A stretch of 64,000 nucleotides of DNA from Paenibacillus tritici (GCF_013204885.1 NZ_JABMKX010000025.1:18198-82197); one strand, 5' to 3'; numbered from the stretch's first letter, positions 30,279-39,249 are shown. Notes: generated by a model not told the origin, from the sequence alone. Made by a program: numbers and translations.

Positions 30279-31576
30279 TGTTCAAGACGCTTAAGAATAT
30301 ATGGCATGTTGAAGATTTGCGCAAAAAGATCCTGTTTACCCTGTTCGTTCTGATCATTTACCGCATCGGTTCGTTTGTACCGGTTCCCGGTGTGAACAAA
30401 GAAGTACTGGAATCAACAAATCAGGGCGGAGACGCTTTGATGGGTCTTTTGAACACCTTCTCGGGCGGAGCGCTCAAAAACTTCTCGATTTTTGCGATCA
30501 GTATTTACCCGTACATTACGGCTTCCATCATAGTGCAATTGCTCTCGATGGATGTTGTCCCTAAGTTTGCCGAATGGGCGAAGCAAGGGGAGCACGGTAA
30601 GAAACAACTGGCGCAAATTACGCGTTACGGCACTGTAGTGCTAGGTTTGATTCAAGCGTTTGCCACATCTATCGGGTTTAACCGGATTTATGGCACTGAG
30701 ATGATTCCAAATGCAACCTTTGCGGATTACCTGCTTATTGCGATCATATTGACGGCGGGTACATCGTTCTTGATGTGGTTAGGTGAACAGATCACTGAAA
30801 AGGGTATAGGAAACGGGATTTCGATCCTGATTTTTGCGGGAATCGTCGCCGCCTTTCCGGGATATATCACAACTACGGCTCAATCAAGTTTCATTCAGCC
30901 GGATCAGATGTTCCTGAATATTCTTAAAGTCGTTATTGTACTGATCGTGGTTGTTGCGATTATTGTCGGGGTTATCTTTGTTCAACAAGGTATCCGTAAG
31001 ATTCCTGTACAATATGCCAAACGCGTAGTCGGTAACAAAATGTACGGTGGACAGAATACGCACATTCCGCTTAAAATTAATGCGGCTGGTGTAATTCCGG
31101 TTATCTTCGCCGTTTCACTGCTTCAATTCCCGATCGTTATATCGAGTTTCTGGTCAACCCATGGCTGGGCTAAATGGGTAACAGCCAATCTGGATCATAC
31201 AAAGCCGCTCGGAATGCTGCTATACGTAGTCATGATCATCGGATTTACGTTCTTCTATACGTTTGTCCAGATGAACCCGCAGCAAATGGCTGACAATATG
31301 AAAAAGAATGGCGGATACATTCCCGGTATTCGTCCAGGCAAGGCTACAGAGAAATATCTGACTAGAGTAATGTCGCGTTTGACTATGTCCGGTGCGCTGT
31401 TCCTGTCACTCATTTCTGTGCTGCCAGTATTGTTTGGAACGTTATCCGGTTTGCCTAAGCAAGTACAGATCGGCGGTACTGCACTGCTGATCGTAATCGG
31501 TGTTGCATTGGATACGATGAAGCAGATCGAGAGCCAATTGATCAAACGCCATTACAAAGGCTTCATCAATAAATAG
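30278..31576 (+). CDS. secY: Preprotein translocase subunit SecY
   Basis: 432 residues, ten predicted transmembrane helices, forming the protein-conducting channel with SecE and SecG. The N-terminal signature RIGSFVPVPGV, the plug region and the cytosolic loop GIRKIPVQYAKR are present. Translationally coupled to rplO. Confidence 0.97.
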   Translation: MFKTLKNIWHVEDLRKKILFTLFVLIIYRIGSFVPVPGVNKEVLESTNQGGDALMGLLNTFSGGALKNFSIFAISIYPYITASIIVQLLSMDVVPKFAEWAKQGEHGKKQLAQITRYGTVVLGLIQAFATSIGFNRIYGTEMIPNATFADYLLIAIILTAGTSFLMWLGEQITEKGIGNGISILIFAGIVAAFPGYITTTAQSSFIQPDQMFLNILKVVIVLIVVVAIIVGVIFVQQGIRKIPVQYAKRVVGNKMYGGQNTHIPLKINAAGVIPVIFAVSLLQFPIVISSFWSTHGWAKWVTANLDHTKPLGMLLYVVMIIGFTFFYTFVQMNPQQMADNMKKNGGYIPGIRPGKATEKYLTRVMSRLTMSGALFLSLISVLPVLFGTLSGLPKQVQIGGTALLIVIGVALDTMKQIESQLIKRHYKGFINK

Positions 31577-31578
31577 GC

Positions 31579-31626
31579 GATAGGTTCCGGTGAAGTACCT
31601 GGGTTCTTAGACTTCCCGGTACCTAT
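31579..31626 (+). repeat. Stem-loop between secY and adk
   Basis: TAGGTTCCGG and CCGGTACCTA can pair with one mismatch around a 24-base loop. Not followed by a T-run; it may be a processing or attenuation element. Confidence 0.45.
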
Positions 31627-31674
31627 TGTGCTGTTTCTTGCTTGGTGGCGAACTTTTGGGGGGAGAAGAGAATC

Positions 31675-32319
31675 GTGAACATTTTATTCATGGGCCCTCC
31701 TGGGGCAGGCAAGGGAACACAGGCCGCTGTTGTAGTGAAGGAGCTTGGCATTCCGCATATTTCGACAGGAGATGCATTCCGCTTGGCAATCAAGCAGGGT
31801 ACTCCGGTTGGATTGAAGGCTAAATCTTACATTGATCAAGGCTTGCTTGTACCTGATGATGTGACTATTGGAATCGTTGAAGAACGGCTGCAGCAGTCCG
31901 ATTGCGAAAAAGGTTTCTTATTGGATGGTTTTCCAAGAACCCTTTCGCAAGCGGAAGCGCTGGGAGAAATCCTCAGCCGGCTTGGGACTTCACTGGATCA
32001 TGTGATCAACTTGAATGTGGACCGCGGACTGCTGATGGCGCGTCTTACCGGACGCCGGATCTGCACAGTATGCGGAACATCCTACCATTTGATTTTCAAC
32101 CCGCCGAAGCAAGAAGGCATCTGCGACATTGATGGCGGTGAATTGTATCAGCGTCCGGATGATAACGAAGAGAGCGTAGGCAAGCGTCTGGATGAGTATG
32201 ATAACAAGACAGCGCCGCTGCTTGCATTTTATGACGATAAAGGTCTTTTGCGTCAGGTAAACGGAGAAAACGAAATCAATGTCGTTTCTTCTGAAATCGT
32301 ATCTTTATTGCGGGGTTAA
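31675..32319 (+). CDS. adk: Adenylate kinase
   Basis: 214 residues, GTG start after GGGGGGAG. P-loop GPPGAGKGTQ and DGFPRT are present. The LID holds a zinc site (CTVC ... CDID), as in Gram-positive adenylate kinases. It balances AMP, ADP and ATP. The gene order secY-adk-map is standard. Confidence 0.97.
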   Translation: MNILFMGPPGAGKGTQAAVVVKELGIPHISTGDAFRLAIKQGTPVGLKAKSYIDQGLLVPDDVTIGIVEERLQQSDCEKGFLLDGFPRTLSQAEALGEILSRLGTSLDHVINLNVDRGLLMARLTGRRICTVCGTSYHLIFNPPKQEGICDIDGGELYQRPDDNEESVGKRLDEYDNKTAPLLAFYDDKGLLRQVNGENEINVVSSEIVSLLRG

Positions 32320-32323
32320 TGTA

Positions 32324-33076
32324 ATGATCATTTGTAAATCCGAACAGGAACTTGTCTTTATGAGGGAAGCTGGTCGAATTGTTGCCGAGAGTCACCGCCG
32401 TATAGCTGAGGCTATTGAGCCAGGCATTACGACCGGAGAGCTCGACAGAATCGCCGATCAATACATCCGCAGTCAGGGTGCTGTGCCGTCTTTCAAAGGC
32501 TACAACGGTTTTCCTGCCAGCATTTGCGCTTCAGTCAACGAACAATTGGTGCATGGATTTCCTGGGAAACGCAAACTGGTAGAAGGCGACATCGTTACGC
32601 TGGATATCGGTGCAGAGTACCGCGGTTATCACGGTGATTCCGCCTGGACTTACGGGGTGGGTAGTATTTCCGAAGAGGCTCAGCGTCTGCTGGATGTCAC
32701 GGAAGGCTCCCTGTACGCTGGACTGGCGTTGGTCAAACCGGATGTGCGCTTGTTTACAATCTCCCATGCAATCCAGCAGTATATTGAGGACGCCGGCTTC
32801 TCCGTTGTCCGAGAGTATGTTGGCCATGGCATTGGGGCAGAACTGCATGAAGAACCGCAAATTCCGAATTATGGCATAGCTGACCGCGGACCTCGACTGA
32901 AGCCGGGTATGGTACTCGCGATTGAGCCGATGGTTAACGCAGGAGACAGATATGTCAGAACGCTGGAAGATAACTGGACTGTCGTTACGGTAGACGGGTC
33001 ACTGTGCGCTCACTTTGAGCATACAGTTGCAGTTACACCGGACGGCATGGAGATTTTCACAAAACTGAATGCGTAG
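32324..33076 (+). CDS. map: Methionine aminopeptidase, type I
   Basis: 250 residues. Metal ligands: Asp in VTLDIGAEYRG, Asp in HGDSAW, His in GHGIGAELHE, Glu in LAIEPM and Glu in FEHTVAV. Removes initiator Met from nascent chains. The ATG at 32324 fits the family; an open frame upstream lies inside adk. Confidence 0.95.
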   Translation: MIICKSEQELVFMREAGRIVAESHRRIAEAIEPGITTGELDRIADQYIRSQGAVPSFKGYNGFPASICASVNEQLVHGFPGKRKLVEGDIVTLDIGAEYRGYHGDSAWTYGVGSISEEAQRLLDVTEGSLYAGLALVKPDVRLFTISHAIQQYIEDAGFSVVREYVGHGIGAELHEEPQIPNYGIADRGPRLKPGMVLAIEPMVNAGDRYVRTLEDNWTVVTVDGSLCAHFEHTVAVTPDGMEIFTKLNA

Positions 33077-33087
33077 GTGATCTTCAC

Positions 33088-33396
33088 GTGAATACTGGGA
33101 CCAGCCCGCAGATAGGTCAAATTGTGAGAATTCTCAAAGGCAAGGATGCCGGAGAGGCTGCCGTTGTTATCGCAGTTGTGGATAGCAGGTTTGTATATAT
33201 TGCTGACGGGGACAAACGTAAGTTTGACAGCCCAAAGAAGAAGAATATTCAGCACCTGGAGCTCATACCCTTCATCAGCAGTGAGATTGTAGACAGTTTG
33301 GAAGAAACCGGCCGGGTAACCAACGGAAAGCTGCGGTTCGCAGTCATGAAGTATGGAAGACCCGCTGGAAAAAGTGCTAATGAGAGAGGAGACTAA
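33088..33396 (+). CDS. KOW-domain RNA-binding protein (L14e/L27e-like)
   Basis: 102 residues: an N-terminal KOW motif (IGQIVRILKGKDAGEAAVVI) and a charged C-terminal part. GTG start after AGGTGA, 11 bases after map. A similar small gene lies between map and infA in Bacillus. Likely binds RNA, probably a ribosome-associated factor; the exact role is unknown. Confidence 0.8.
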   Translation: MNTGTSPQIGQIVRILKGKDAGEAAVVIAVVDSRFVYIADGDKRKFDSPKKKNIQHLELIPFISSEIVDSLEETGRVTNGKLRFAVMKYGRPAGKSANERGD

Positions 33397-33398
33397 CT

Positions 33399-33614
33399 GT
33401 GGCTAAGGAAGACGTCATTGAGGTAGAAGGAACGGTCATCGAGCCGTTGCCTAACGCAACGTTTAAGGTTGAGCTTGAGAATGGTCATCAGATACTTGCC
33501 CATGTGTCCGGGAAATTGCGGATGCACTTTATCCGTATTCTTACCGGAGACAAAGTGGTCGTGCAGTTATCGCCTTATGATTTATCAAAAGGCCGTATAA
33601 CTTACCGTAAATAG
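33399..33614 (+). CDS. infA: Translation initiation factor IF-1
   Basis: 71 residues, one S1-type OB fold: MAKEDVIEVEGTVIEPLPNA and HVSGKLRMHFIRI. Binds the 30S A site during initiation. GTG start, two bases after the KOW gene stop. Confidence 0.97.
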   Translation: MAKEDVIEVEGTVIEPLPNATFKVELENGHQILAHVSGKLRMHFIRILTGDKVVVQLSPYDLSKGRITYRK

Positions 33615-33667
33615 ATGGGAACTACAACAAAAGTTTTGCTTCGCAAAACTTTGAGGAGGTAATTAAC

Positions 33668-33781
33668 ATGAAGGTAAGACCTTCTGTAAAGCCCATTTGC
33701 GAAAAATGCAAAGTCATCCGCCGCAAAGGGACTGTTATGGTAATTTGCGAAAATCCGAAACACAAACAAAAACAAGGTTAA
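33668..33781 (+). CDS. rpmJ: 50S ribosomal protein L36
   Basis: 37 residues, MKVRPSVKPICEKCKVIRRK. Four zinc ligands (C-x2-C, C, H) mark the zinc-containing form. GAGGAGGT precedes the ATG. Confidence 0.96.
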   Translation: MKVRPSVKPICEKCKVIRRKGTVMVICENPKHKQKQG

Positions 33782-33800
33782 GAAGGGGGTGTAGCGTAAA

Positions 33801-34169
33801 ATGGCTCGTATAGCTGGAGTGGATTTGCCACGTGATAAGCGCGTTGAGATCGCCTTGACTTATATTTTCGGAATCGGTAAAACGACTTCCCAGAAAATTC
33901 TTAATGAAACAGGCATTGACGTTAACACACGTGTCCGTGATTTGACGGAAGATGAAGTCAGCAAACTGCGTGAAACGATCGACAAGCAGGTTAAGGTTGA
34001 AGGTGACCTTCGTCGTGAAATTTCCTTGAATATTAAACGTCTTACTGAGATCGGCTGTTACCGCGGTGTTCGTCACCGTCGTGGATTGCCTGTTCGCGGT
34101 CAACGTACCAAAACCAATGCTCGTACCCGTAAAGGCCCGCGTCGTACTGTAGCAAACAAAAAGAAATAA
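33801..34169 (+). CDS. rpsM: 30S ribosomal protein S13
   Basis: 122 residues, MARIAGVDLPRDKRVEIALT, with a basic C-terminal tail (GQRTKTNARTRKGPRR) that reaches the A- and P-site tRNAs. AGAAGGGGGTG lies upstream. Confidence 0.97.
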   Translation: MARIAGVDLPRDKRVEIALTYIFGIGKTTSQKILNETGIDVNTRVRDLTEDEVSKLRETIDKQVKVEGDLRREISLNIKRLTEIGCYRGVRHRRGLPVRGQRTKTNARTRKGPRRTVANKKK

Positions 34170-34188
34170 GAAGAGGTGATAAGAGACA

Positions 34189-34584
34189 ATGGCTAAACCG
34201 AAAAAAGTCGTACGTACGAAACGTCGCGACCGGAAAAATATCGAGTCTGGCGTGGCACATATCCGTTCCACGTTCAATAACACTATCGTTACGATCACGG
34301 ACCCTCACGGAAATGCAATTTCCTGGGCAAGCTCCGGCGGTCAAGGATTCAAAGGTTCCCGTAAATCGACTCCATTTGCAGCGCAGATGGCAGCCGAAAC
34401 TGCTGCTAAGGCAGCTATGGAACACGGCATGAAGTCCGTTGAAGTTATGGTTAAAGGACCGGGCGCGGGCCGCGAAGCAGCCATCCGTTCCCTTCAGGCC
34501 GCTGGTCTTGAAGTAAACCTCATTAAAGACGTTACTCCGGTTCCTCACAATGGATGCCGTCCGCCGAAGCGTCGCCGCGTTTAG
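34189..34584 (+). CDS. rpsK: 30S ribosomal protein S11
   Basis: 131 residues, ending DVTPVPHNGCRPPKRRRV, the family signature. Part of the 30S platform near the E site. AGAGGTG precedes the start. Confidence 0.97.
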   Translation: MAKPKKVVRTKRRDRKNIESGVAHIRSTFNNTIVTITDPHGNAISWASSGGQGFKGSRKSTPFAAQMAAETAAKAAMEHGMKSVEVMVKGPGAGREAAIRSLQAAGLEVNLIKDVTPVPHNGCRPPKRRRV

Positions 34585-34590
34585 TATAAT

Positions 34591-34618
34591 CAGAATTGTG
34601 ATTGTGGTATAATTCTGA
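34591..34618 (+). promoter_or_regulatory. Extended -10 promoter within an inverted repeat before rpoA
   Basis: TGGTATAAT (34605-34613) is a perfect extended -10. CAGAATT (34591-34597) and AATTCTG (34612-34618) flank it as an inverted repeat, so a binding protein or RNA hairpin could control it. No clear -35. It may give rpoA-rplQ a private transcript. Confidence 0.45.
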
Positions 34619-34715
34619 CGCATCTGCTAATAATAGGTGTTTAGGCATACTACATGATACACCTGATGGGGTGACTGTTTCATATAGGAGCGACGTTTGA
34701 AGGAGGGGTACACTC

Positions 34716-35660
34716 GTGATAGAAATCGAAAAGCCGAAGATTGAGACCGTAGAAGCCAATGATGATGGAACCTATGGGAAATTCGTAGTTGAACCGCTGG
34801 AACGTGGATATGGCACGACTCTGGGGAACTCCCTTCGCCGGATTCTGCTTTCCTCCCTTCCGGGAGCCGCAGTGACTTCGGTCCAAATTGACGGCGTTCT
34901 GCATGAGTTCTCGACCGTTCCCGGCGTAATGGAAGATGTGACGGAAATCATCCTGAACCTTAAAGCTCTGTCTCTGAAGATTCATTCGGACGAAGAGAAA
35001 GTGTTCGAGATTGATGCTGAAGGAGAAGGCATCGTTACCGCAGGTGATATCCGTGCGGACAGCGATGTTGAGATCCTGAACCCGGATCTTCATATTGCAA
35101 CGCTGGGACCTGGCGCGAGACTGCACATGCGCATTTTTGCAGGCCGTGGTCGCGGCTACGTCCAAGCGGACCGGAACAAACGCGACGATCAGCCAATTGG
35201 TGTAATTCCAGTTGACTCCATCTACACTCCTATTTCCCGCGTGAATTATGGTATTGATAATACCCGTGTTGGTCAAGTGACTAACTACGACAAATTGACG
35301 CTTGAAATTTGGACGGATGGTAGCATCAGACCGGAAGAAGCCGTTAGCCTTGGAGCCAAAATTTTGAACGAGCACCTCGTTCTGTTCGTAGGTCTTACGG
35401 ATGAAGCGAAAGACGCCGAAATTATGGTTGAAAAAGAAGAAGACAAAAAAGAAAAAGTACTTGAGATGACTATCGAGGAGCTTGATCTTTCTGTCCGTTC
35501 CTACAACTGCCTCAAACGTGCCGGTATTAATACCGTGCAAGAGCTGACTACGAAAACTGAAGAAGATATGATGAAGGTTCGTAACCTGGGCCGCAAATCT
35601 TTGGAAGAGGTTCAAGAGAAGCTAGAGGAACTTGGTTTGGGACTTCGTACAGAAGAATAA
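34716..35660 (+). CDS. rpoA: DNA-directed RNA polymerase subunit alpha
   Basis: 314 residues, GTG start after GAAGGAGGGG. N-terminal assembly domain with LGNSLRRILLSSLPGAAVT, an acidic linker (about 230-245) and the C-terminal domain (LSVRSYNCLKRAGINTV) that binds UP elements and activators. Confidence 0.97.
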   Translation: MIEIEKPKIETVEANDDGTYGKFVVEPLERGYGTTLGNSLRRILLSSLPGAAVTSVQIDGVLHEFSTVPGVMEDVTEIILNLKALSLKIHSDEEKVFEIDAEGEGIVTAGDIRADSDVEILNPDLHIATLGPGARLHMRIFAGRGRGYVQADRNKRDDQPIGVIPVDSIYTPISRVNYGIDNTRVGQVTNYDKLTLEIWTDGSIRPEEAVSLGAKILNEHLVLFVGLTDEAKDAEIMVEKEEDKKEKVLEMTIEELDLSVRSYNCLKRAGINTVQELTTKTEEDMMKVRNLGRKSLEEVQEKLEELGLGLRTEE

Positions 35661-35701
35661 TACCCGGAGTTCTTGAGACTTGAGTGAAGGAGGGAAAACA
35701 A

Positions 35702-36067
35702 ATGGCATACCAAAAATTGGGCCGTGATTCCAGCGCGCGCAAAGCACTATTCCGCGATATGGTAACGGATCTGTTCCTATACGAACGTATCCAGACAACA
35801 GAAGCCAAAGCGAAGGAAGTTCGTTCCATCGCTGAGAAACTGATCACTAAAGCGAAAAAGGGCGATCTTCATGCTCGCCGTCAAGTAGCTGCATTTGTTC
35901 GTCGTGAGACTGTAGATGGTGAACAAGATGCAATCCAAAAATTGTTCTCTGATATTGCTCCACGTTACACAGAGCGTCCAGGCGGATACACTCGTATCCT
36001 GAAGCTGGGACCTCGCCGTGGCGATGCTGCGCCTATGGTTTATCTTGAACTTGTAGACCGCGCGTAG
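35702..36067 (+). CDS. rplQ: 50S ribosomal protein L17
   Basis: 121 residues, MAYQKLGRDSSARKALFRDM. Last gene of the alpha operon. In Bacillus the ECF transporter genes ecfA1-ecfA2-ecfT follow; here a terminator and then truA follow directly. Confidence 0.96.
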   Translation: MAYQKLGRDSSARKALFRDMVTDLFLYERIQTTEAKAKEVRSIAEKLITKAKKGDLHARRQVAAFVRRETVDGEQDAIQKLFSDIAPRYTERPGGYTRILKLGPRRGDAAPMVYLELVDRA

Positions 36068-36182
36068 TTTCACAAGCCATGATTTCCGGATGTACGCATT
36101 ACGTATTTAACGTTATTGTACTGCAGGGCATATTACCCTGCTGTGCAATTAACCGCGGGAATCACCTTGTATAGAGTAGAAG

Positions 36183-36208
36183 GAGCTCCCGCCGGGGCTC
36201 TTTTTTTT
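36183..36208 (+). terminator. Terminator after rplQ, with an alternative pairing
   Basis: GAGCTCC/GGGGCTC with a CGCC loop, then eight T. GCGGGA at 36155-36160 could instead pair with TCCCGC at 36187-36192 and break this stem, as in attenuators. A further hairpin GCAGGG/CCCTGC lies at 36123-36141. Confidence 0.75.
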
Positions 36209-36246
36209 GAGAATAATTCAAGTATATGGACCCACAGGAGAATGAA

Positions 36247-37026
36247 ATGCGCAATCTATTGATGAAAGTCAATTATGACGGTACCCATTATGATGGCTTT
36301 CAGACCCAGCCTAAGGGCAATACGATTCAGGACAAGCTGGAGCATGCCATTCTTCATCTGACCGGCGAGACGCTCAAAATAACGGGCTCAGGACGGACTG
36401 ATGCAGGGGTGCACGCTTATGGCCAACCTTTTAACTTCATAACCTCCTCCCAGATTCCGCTGGAACGCTGGTGTCTGGCTCTGAATGCCAGGCTCCCGCA
36501 GGATATCGTGGTTACCGAGGCTTCGGAGGTTCCGCTCTCGTTCCACTCCCGCAGAGGGGCGAAGCGTAAAACCTACCGGTACACGATTAACGGCAACCGG
36601 TTCCCGGACCCGTTCCAGCGGCGCTGGCAGCATCATCATCCGATGAAGCTGAATATTCCTGCGATGGAAGAGGGGTTGGCAGGGCTGCTGGGCACCCATG
36701 ATTACACTTCGTTTGCATCCAGGAAGTCTACCAAGACTTCGCATGTGCGGACTATATTCGAAGCATATCTTGAGGTGGACCGCAGTATGTGCCGTCCTGG
36801 CTCTTCTGATCAGGGAGTAATTCATACCTATATTACAGGCAGCGGCTTTCTGCAGCATATGGTACGCATAATTATGGGCACGCTGATGCAAGTCGGACAA
36901 GGCAAGATCAGCGCGGACCGAATTCCTGTAATTCTTGCAGCATGTGACCGCGCAGCTGCCGGACCTACGGCTGTGTCTAAAGGTTTGGCACTCTGGAGTG
37001 TGGAATATGACGAGAATGAGAGTTAA
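36247..37026 (+). CDS. truA: tRNA pseudouridine(38-40) synthase TruA
   Basis: 259 residues. The catalytic Asp lies in GSGRTDAGVHAYGQ. Modifies U38-U40 in the anticodon arm of many tRNAs. ATG at 36247 is chosen because AGGAGA precedes it; an ATG at 36226 in the same frame lies upstream of that site. Confidence 0.95.
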   Translation: MRNLLMKVNYDGTHYDGFQTQPKGNTIQDKLEHAILHLTGETLKITGSGRTDAGVHAYGQPFNFITSSQIPLERWCLALNARLPQDIVVTEASEVPLSFHSRRGAKRKTYRYTINGNRFPDPFQRRWQHHHPMKLNIPAMEEGLAGLLGTHDYTSFASRKSTKTSHVRTIFEAYLEVDRSMCRPGSSDQGVIHTYITGSGFLQHMVRIIMGTLMQVGQGKISADRIPVILAACDRAAAGPTAVSKGLALWSVEYDENES

Positions 37027-37081
37027 ACGTTCAGTACACTATTTTTTTCTGAAAAATAGCGTTGGAATAGTTAAAAATCAC

Positions 37082-37110
37082 TTGCACTTGTCATGTTTAT
37101 GCTGTAATAT
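37082..37110 (+). promoter_or_regulatory. Promoter for rplM-rpsI
   Basis: TTGCAC (37082-37087), 17-base spacer, TAATAT (37105-37110). The gap 37027-37261 contains this promoter and the leader below. Confidence 0.65.
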
Positions 37111-37120
37111 AAAAGTTGTG

Positions 37121-37178
37121 TTTTCTTGATGGCTATCCCACAGCCCCGATCAAGGAAATGCCAAACAAACAAGCTTTT
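37121..37178 (+). ncRNA. Likely ribosomal protein L13 leader
   Basis: TTGAT-GGCT pairs with AGCC-ATCAA (37126-37153), followed by GGAAATGCC and a T-run near 37174-37180. A short conserved leader of this kind precedes rplM-rpsI in Bacillota and is thought to mediate autoregulation by L13. Assigned from position and shape, not from a covariance search. Confidence 0.65.
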
Positions 37179-37261
37179 TTTAACTCACATAATTGTAATC
37201 CAATGAGAAACAAGATATACGAAACAGATGATTTTCGTACGAGAACAAGGAGGAAACATTC

Positions 37262-37699
37262 ATGCGTACCACCTATATGGCGAAGCCGAACGAAGTTGAA
37301 CGCAATTGGCACATTATTGATGCCGAAGGCAAAACACTTGGCCGTTTGGCAAGCGAAGCCGCTGCTCTGATCCGTGGCAAACACAAACCGCAATTCACTC
37401 CACATGTTGATACTGGAGACTTCGTAATTGTTATCAACGCTGAGAAGATTCACCTGACCGGTAAGAAAATGCAAAACAAGAAATACTACCGTCACTCGAT
37501 GCACCCAGGTGGCTTGAAGGTTACCGTTGCCGAAGAACTGCTCAAGACTAGACCTGAGCGTATGATTGAATTCGCAGTTCATGGTATGATTCCTAAGACT
37601 CGTCAAGGAAATCACATGAAGCTGAGACTCAAAGTATATGCAGGCGCTGAACATCCACATGCAGCACAAAAACCTGAAGTTTACGAACTTCGCGGATAA
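37262..37699 (+). CDS. rplM: 50S ribosomal protein L13
   Basis: 145 residues, with the conserved HIIDAEGKTLGRLASEAA and MIPKTRQGNHMKLRLKVY. Early assembly protein of the large subunit. ACAAGGAGG precedes the ATG. Operon with rpsI. Confidence 0.97.
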   Translation: MRTTYMAKPNEVERNWHIIDAEGKTLGRLASEAAALIRGKHKPQFTPHVDTGDFVIVINAEKIHLTGKKMQNKKYYRHSMHPGGLKVTVAEELLKTRPERMIEFAVHGMIPKTRQGNHMKLRLKVYAGAEHPHAAQKPEVYELRG

Positions 37700-37719
37700 G
37701 AATAGAGGAGGACAGTTTC

Positions 37720-38112
37720 ATGGCACAAGTACAATACTATGGGACAGGTCGTCGTAAACATTCGGTAGCACGTGTTCGCCTTGTACCGGGTGAAGGACGC
37801 ATTGTCATTAACAAACGTGAGATGGACGAATACTTCGGTGTTGAAACATTGAAGATGATCGTAAGACAACCTTTGAACCTGACTGAAACTCTGGGCAACT
37901 ACGATGTAATCGTTCTTGCACACGGTGGCGGCATTTCCGGTCAAGCTGGCGCAATCCGTCACGGGATCTCCCGTGCATTGCTCAAAGTAGACCCTGAATA
38001 TCGCGGTGCGCTGAAGAAAGCCGGCTTCCTGACTCGTGACCCACGTATGAAGGAACGTAAGAAATACGGCCTCAAAGCCGCTCGTCGTGCTCCACAGTTC
38101 TCGAAACGTTAA
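37720..38112 (+). CDS. rpsI: 30S ribosomal protein S9
   Basis: 130 residues; ends RRAPQFSKR, the tail that touches the P-site tRNA. The signature GGGISGQAGAIRHGISRAL is present. Last core gene before the accessory region. Confidence 0.97.
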   Translation: MAQVQYYGTGRRKHSVARVRLVPGEGRIVINKREMDEYFGVETLKMIVRQPLNLTETLGNYDVIVLAHGGGISGQAGAIRHGISRALLKVDPEYRGALKKAGFLTRDPRMKERKKYGLKAARRAPQFSKR

Positions 38113-38136
38113 GATTCCCTTGTTATCAAGGATTTC

Positions 38137-38168
38137 AAGCTCCTGGCCTTTATGGTCAGGAGCTTTTT
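38137..38168 (+). terminator. Terminator after rpsI
   Basis: AAGCTCCTGGCC pairs with GGTCAGGAGCTT around a short loop, followed by a T-run. Confidence 0.85.
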
Positions 38169-38199
38169 ATGTGTTTGGCGGTGTGTTCAAAATCGAATG

Positions 38200-38229
38200 A
38201 AAAAAGGCCCATGCAATCGCGCATGGGCT
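38200..38229 (-). terminator. Terminator of the immA-like gene
   Basis: Read on the minus strand, AGCCCATGC pairs with GCATGGGCC and is followed by TTTTTT. It marks the left edge of the accessory cluster. Confidence 0.8.
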
Positions 38230-38265
38230 TTCATTTTGAAGTCTATGACAGACAGGGCTGCCGCG

Positions 38266-39162
38266 TCAGAGGAATCTCCGTACTGTGCTTTGATCTGCTT
38301 CAAGAATCTGTTCGATATCCCTCATCTGCAATACAAAGTTTCTTTTGGACCAACCATATCGGTACACCAGCTGGTGAAGTTGCAGGGTGAGTTCCCCATC
38401 AAAACAGATCAAGTCCCCTCTCGATGCAGATTCAAGTTCAAGATTCTTCAATGCATCTAGCTCTATTTCCTCAAACCTTTCTTCCATAGGTACAATCCAT
38501 TCATGCTGAGTGGACAAAGTATTGTGATCAAGACAGACAATAAGCTGATCAGGACCATCCAAGGTGCTGTGGGGATCATAATAAGCAAAGATTACAGGCT
38601 CATCTATATTATGATTGGGTTCCACATGCTTTTCTTTAATTGAAGGTGACTGATATTCTTCTCTCTTTCCAGGCAACATCTCTCCCTCGTACTCACGGCG
38701 TAGAATTTGATCAAAGCGTATTTTTGCCATATCTCTGGATACACCAAAAACCTTTGAAATCTGCTGAATAGCGATATTGTAATTTCCTGATAAACTATAG
38801 GATTGAAGCATGAAAAAGGGCATGGTGGCATAAAGAACAAACTTTTCTGCGTCCTCTTCTTGTGCTTTGATGAATGGAATTGGCAGTACCATTTGATTTC
38901 CGGCGTGCCTCAGCATATGACATAGCTCATGCAAGAAATCGAACCGCTGCTTCATGGGTGTAGTCCGGTTGTCCAATAATACACAGCGTATACCTGACTT
39001 GGATTCGTAAGCGCGGCTTTGAATAGGGGCATAATCTATATGAATATTCAGCTCAGCCGATAGCCTTGGAATAGTGATGTCTTCAGGTTGCAGAATAGAA
39101 TGCTTTATATAGAGCTTTTCTACGAATTGCTCCAAATGTGTTTTTGTATAGTGGATAAACAT
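38266..39162 (-). CDS. ImmA/IrrE-family metallopeptidase
   Basis: 298 residues. The zinc-protease motif HELCH is at residues 78-82 within an ImmA/IrrE (DUF955) domain covering about 20-190; the rest is unassigned and ends with a region rich in Leu and Arg. In ICEBs1 and many phages ImmA cleaves the XRE repressor encoded beside it and so induces the element. Here the XRE gene lies 87 bases upstream on the same strand. AAGGAGG precedes the start. Function as an anti-repressor of the tail cluster is inferred from this pairing. Confidence 0.85.
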   Translation of the reverse strand: MFIHYTKTHLEQFVEKLYIKHSILQPEDITIPRLSAELNIHIDYAPIQSRAYESKSGIRCVLLDNRTTPMKQRFDFLHELCHMLRHAGNQMVLPIPFIKAQEEDAEKFVLYATMPFFMLQSYSLSGNYNIAIQQISKVFGVSRDMAKIRFDQILRREYEGEMLPGKREEYQSPSIKEKHVEPNHNIDEPVIFAYYDPHSTLDGPDQLIVCLDHNTLSTQHEWIVPMEERFEEIELDALKNLELESASRGDLICFDGELTLQLHQLVYRYGWSKRNFVLQMRDIEQILEADQSTVRRFL

Positions 39163-39249
39163 AAAAAAACCTCCTTAACAAGAATGTATGTTCGTATGTA
39201 TAGATATGAGGAATCAGCTCTTGGCTGAAACCACGAGTATTCCCTGCTT

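Noticed and set aside
36123..36208. Full T-box riboswitch before truA
   Set aside because: The fragment ACCGCGGGA is suggestive, but the space is too short for stem I and truA is not a usual T-box target.
38152..38460. 102-codon open frame on the plus strand after rpsI
   Set aside because: Starts within the rpsI terminator and overlaps the real immA-like gene on the other strand.
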